A stretch of 64,000 nt of DNA, taken from Coprococcus comes ATCC 27758. GTDB taxonomy: Bacteria > Bacillota > Clostridia > Lachnospirales > Lachnospiraceae. Where the stretch lies: contig NZ_CP102277.1 in assembly GCF_025149785.1 (NCBI RefSeq), positions 806,001 to 870,000 on the forward strand. Direction: 5' to 3'. Both the position numbers and the translations under genes were made by a program. Shown here piece by piece: positions 61,916 to 64,000 of the stretch (positions within the stretch are counted from its first letter, which is position 1; each line of letters begins with the position of its first letter). The notes under the pieces are model-generated. The model had not been told where the DNA came from. It worked only from the letters and a program-made list of their open reading frames with translations, and did not search any database.

Positions 61916-61977
61916 TAATGGAATCATCAAATAAATGGTACGAAAAAGTACCCGTACAAAAGGAAGGAGAAAATGCC

Positions 61978-63315
61978 ATGAGTGAAGCAATGCTTGCCTT
62001 ATTGGGATTTGCAACCATCATTATTGTGATTGCGTTGCTCTTAAGAAATGTAACGGTACCGGCTCTTGCATTTGTCAGTGTATCAACTGTAACAGGTGCG
62101 ATCCTTGTAGCAACCGGAACATTTACGATTGAAGAAATGGGGGAATTTGTAACAGCCGGTGTATCAGGAGTACATGGTACTGCAGCACTGTTTATCTTCT
62201 CTGTACTTTTCTTTGGAATTATGACAGATGTAGGAATGTTCGACAAGATCATCAATGCATTGATGAAGAAAGTCGGAAGTAATGTAGTCGGTGTTGCCAT
62301 GATGACTTGTATCATTGCTATGATCGGACATCTGGATGGAGGCGGTGCCTCTACATTCCTGATCACAATTCCGGCAATGCTCCCGGTTTACAAACGTCTG
62401 AATATGAGACCGACAACTCTGATGCTCATCTGTGTATCTGCAATGGGTGTAATGAACCTTCTGCCATGGGGTGGACCGACAATGCGTGCGGCTACTGTCC
62501 TTGGAATTGAACCAAATGCACTGTGGAAACAGATCATTCCAATGCAGGTTGTAGGTATTTTTATTGCACTTGGAACAGCATTTATCTGGGGAAATATCGA
62601 AAAGAAGAGAGGTGCGGGCACTTCTTCAGCAGAAAAGATCGAGTATGGCGGAATTGAAGATGAAGCCGTAACAGATGATGAAAAGAATGAGCTTGCAAGA
62701 CCGAAACTCTTTGTATTCAATGTAATCGTAACACTGGTAGTGATCGTAAACCTGGTTCTTGCAAAGGTACCGTCTTACTATATCTTTATGGTAGGATGTG
62801 CAGTAGCACTTTTTGTAAACTACCCGGGTGCAAAAATGCAGGGTAAGATTATTAAATCCCATGCAGGTCCGGCACTTACCATGGCATCTACGATTCTTTG
62901 TGCAGGTGTATTCCTTGGAGTTATGCAGCAAACAGAGATCATGACTCATATGGCTAATGTACTTGCAAACGTGGTTCCACAGTCTATGGGAAGATTTTTA
63001 CCGCTTATTGTAGGTCTGGTATCAGTACCGCTTACACTGATGTTTGATACCGATTCTTTCTTCTTCGGAATGCTTCCGGTACTGATCGGAATCGGAAACG
63101 AATTCGGTGTAAATCCGGCACATATTGCCATTGCAATGGTTGTTTGCCGTAACTGTGCAACTTTCATCAGCCCGGTTGTTCCTGCTACTTTTCTTGGAAC
63201 CGGACTTGCCGGTGTGGAGATCAAAGATCACATCAAGAACAGTTTCTTCTGGATCTGGGGTGTAAGTATTATCTGTCTGATCTCAGGTATAATTCTTGGA
63301 GTTATCAAATTCTAG
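61978..63315 (+). CDS. CitMHS-family citrate transporter
   Basis: 445 residues, about eleven to twelve helices, of the CitMHS family that moves divalent metal-citrate or protonated citrate. MTCIIAMIGHLDGGGASTFL, NLLPWGGPTMRAA, MFDTDSFFFGMLPVL and SPVVPATFLGTGLAGVEIKD are diagnostic. ATG 61978 has AAGGAGA nine bases upstream; 20 further open codons begin inside the leader hairpin and are rejected. It supplies substrate for the lyase encoded upstream. A homologous tail fragment exists at 48384-48605. Confidence 0.95.
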   Translation: MSEAMLALLGFATIIIVIALLLRNVTVPALAFVSVSTVTGAILVATGTFTIEEMGEFVTAGVSGVHGTAALFIFSVLFFGIMTDVGMFDKIINALMKKVGSNVVGVAMMTCIIAMIGHLDGGGASTFLITIPAMLPVYKRLNMRPTTLMLICVSAMGVMNLLPWGGPTMRAATVLGIEPNALWKQIIPMQVVGIFIALGTAFIWGNIEKKRGAGTSSAEKIEYGGIEDEAVTDDEKNELARPKLFVFNVIVTLVVIVNLVLAKVPSYYIFMVGCAVALFVNYPGAKMQGKIIKSHAGPALTMASTILCAGVFLGVMQQTEIMTHMANVLANVVPQSMGRFLPLIVGLVSVPLTLMFDTDSFFFGMLPVLIGIGNEFGVNPAHIAIAMVVCRNCATFISPVVPATFLGTGLAGVEIKDHIKNSFFWIWGVSIICLISGIILGVIKF

Positions 63316-63329
63316 TTAGATAAATAAAA

Positions 63330-63378
63330 AGATCCTGTATTTCATGTGATTTGTACATGGAGTACGGGATTTTTTTGG
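63330..63378 (+). terminator. Terminator after the citrate transporter
   Basis: gatcctgta-catgt / acatg-tacgggat stem with one bulge, then TTTTTTT. Confidence 0.88.
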
Positions 63379-63654
63379 ATATGCATATAAAATGGTCTGA
63401 TGATTGAAATGCAATGAAAGTGCTCGAAAATGTTATGCAGGGTATAAGATTTCAGGAAAATGTGATAGAGTTATTTTACTTCGATTTAGTTCTAAAATCG
63501 AAAAAGTATCTAATTAACCATAATCAGAAGGTATCTCATTTTCGGTGCTCAATTTTCGAGTAAACTCCCGACAATGAACAAAGCAAAAGAAAATATAGAA
63601 GTATGGGAGTTTGCCTTTACAAAGGATGACAGTATGTTAAAATATTTATAGTAG
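63379..63654. other. Spacer before the Rpn-type fragment
   Basis: AT-rich and non-coding as far as seen. It contains ttcgattt / aaatcgaa and gagtaaactccc / gggagtttgcc inverted pairs. The missing N-terminal part of the downstream Rpn-type protein is not recognisable here in any frame. Confidence 0.4.
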
Positions 63655-64000
63655 AAAAGTCAGAATGAAACTGGGATCATCCAGTGGATGCGATTTATGA
63701 GCGGAAAGAACAGAAAGGATTTTGCAAAGATGGCAGAGCAAAATGAATATATTAAAGAAGCTTATGAATGTCTGGAGAAGATGAGTGCAGATGAAAGAAA
63801 AAGAAGAGAATACGAAGAAAGACAAAAAATTTTGTGGGATCATAATTCGTTTATGAAAAGTGCAAAAATAATTGGGATGCGAGAAGGTCGTGAAGAAGGA
63901 CGTAAAGAAGGACGTAAAGAAGGGCGTAAAGAAGGGTATAGGGAAGCATTAGTTTCAATTGTTATAAAAAAATTGCAAAAAGGGATGTCAGCAGAGGAAA
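63655..64000 (+). pseudogene. Rpn/PD-(D/E)XK transposase-like protein, C-terminal part only
   Basis: A frame open from just after a TAG (63652-63654) to the window end. It shows the tail of Rpn recombination-promoting nucleases: NEYIKEAYECLEKMSADE, RKRREYEERQKILWDH, then a 12-base tandem repeat (63880-63938) coding REGREEG and GRKEG units, then IKKLQKGMSAEE. The roughly 200-residue nuclease core normally upstream is absent, and no ribosome site precedes the ATGs at 63688 or 63697. Probably a 5'-truncated remnant; the 3' end lies outside the window. Confidence 0.6.

Overview
The window reads as a chromosomal segment of an anaerobic, low-to-mid GC Firmicute, most likely family Lachnospiraceae. 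This is inferred from gene content and style: single-chain pyruvate:ferredoxin oxidoreductase, pyruvate phosphate dikinase, a split glycine-cleavage P protein, a folB-folK fusion, strong AGGAGG ribosome sites, and lysine and glycine riboswitches. No rRNA, tRNA, CRISPR array or complete transposase was recognised. Genus and species cannot be fixed from sequence reading alone.

Layout. 1-13.6 kb is core housekeeping: the 3' part of ychF, nifJ, a lysine-riboswitch-controlled NhaC-type transporter, an M16C peptidase, era-yqzL-recO and glycyl-tRNA synthetase. 14.0-26.6 kb is a one-carbon block. A tandem glycine riboswitch precedes glyA-gcvT-gcvH-gcvPA-gcvPB-lplA-lpdA, followed by folC-folE-HD protein-folP-folBK. 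Glycine cleavage makes 5,10-methylene-THF, GlyA uses it, lplA lipoylates GcvH, lpdA reoxidises it, and the fol genes supply and polyglutamylate the cofactor. An M18 aminopeptidase and ppdK follow.

31.1-42.2 kb is accessory. A roughly 530-bp non-coding array with a 53-bp period precedes a PD-(D/E)XK-like nuclease gene. Next come a prolyl-tRNA editing protein, a COG2509-like flavoprotein, a MATE exporter with a terminator-bearing leader, a MacB-type ABC pair, and a LysR regulator divergent from a split chromate-type transporter. 42.6-51.9 kb carries a Na/Pi cotransporter, dihydroorotase, a YczE-like membrane protein, carbonic anhydrase, and a LysR-controlled amidohydrolase plus MatC-type carrier cassette ending in a 73-residue CitMHS tail ORF.

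52.3-63.3 kb is a citrate-utilisation island: an aconitase-family hydratase, citD-citE-citF-citG, an OmpR-type response regulator divergent from a hybrid histidine kinase, and a CitMHS transporter behind a leader that can fold in competing ways. The window ends inside a truncated Rpn-type ORF.

The most unusual non-coding features are the 53-bp phased array at 31.38-31.91 kb and a dispersed structured repeat. The repeat has three full copies and one palindrome-only copy, each placed at the T-tract of a terminator or terminator-like hairpin and always in the same orientation as the upstream gene.
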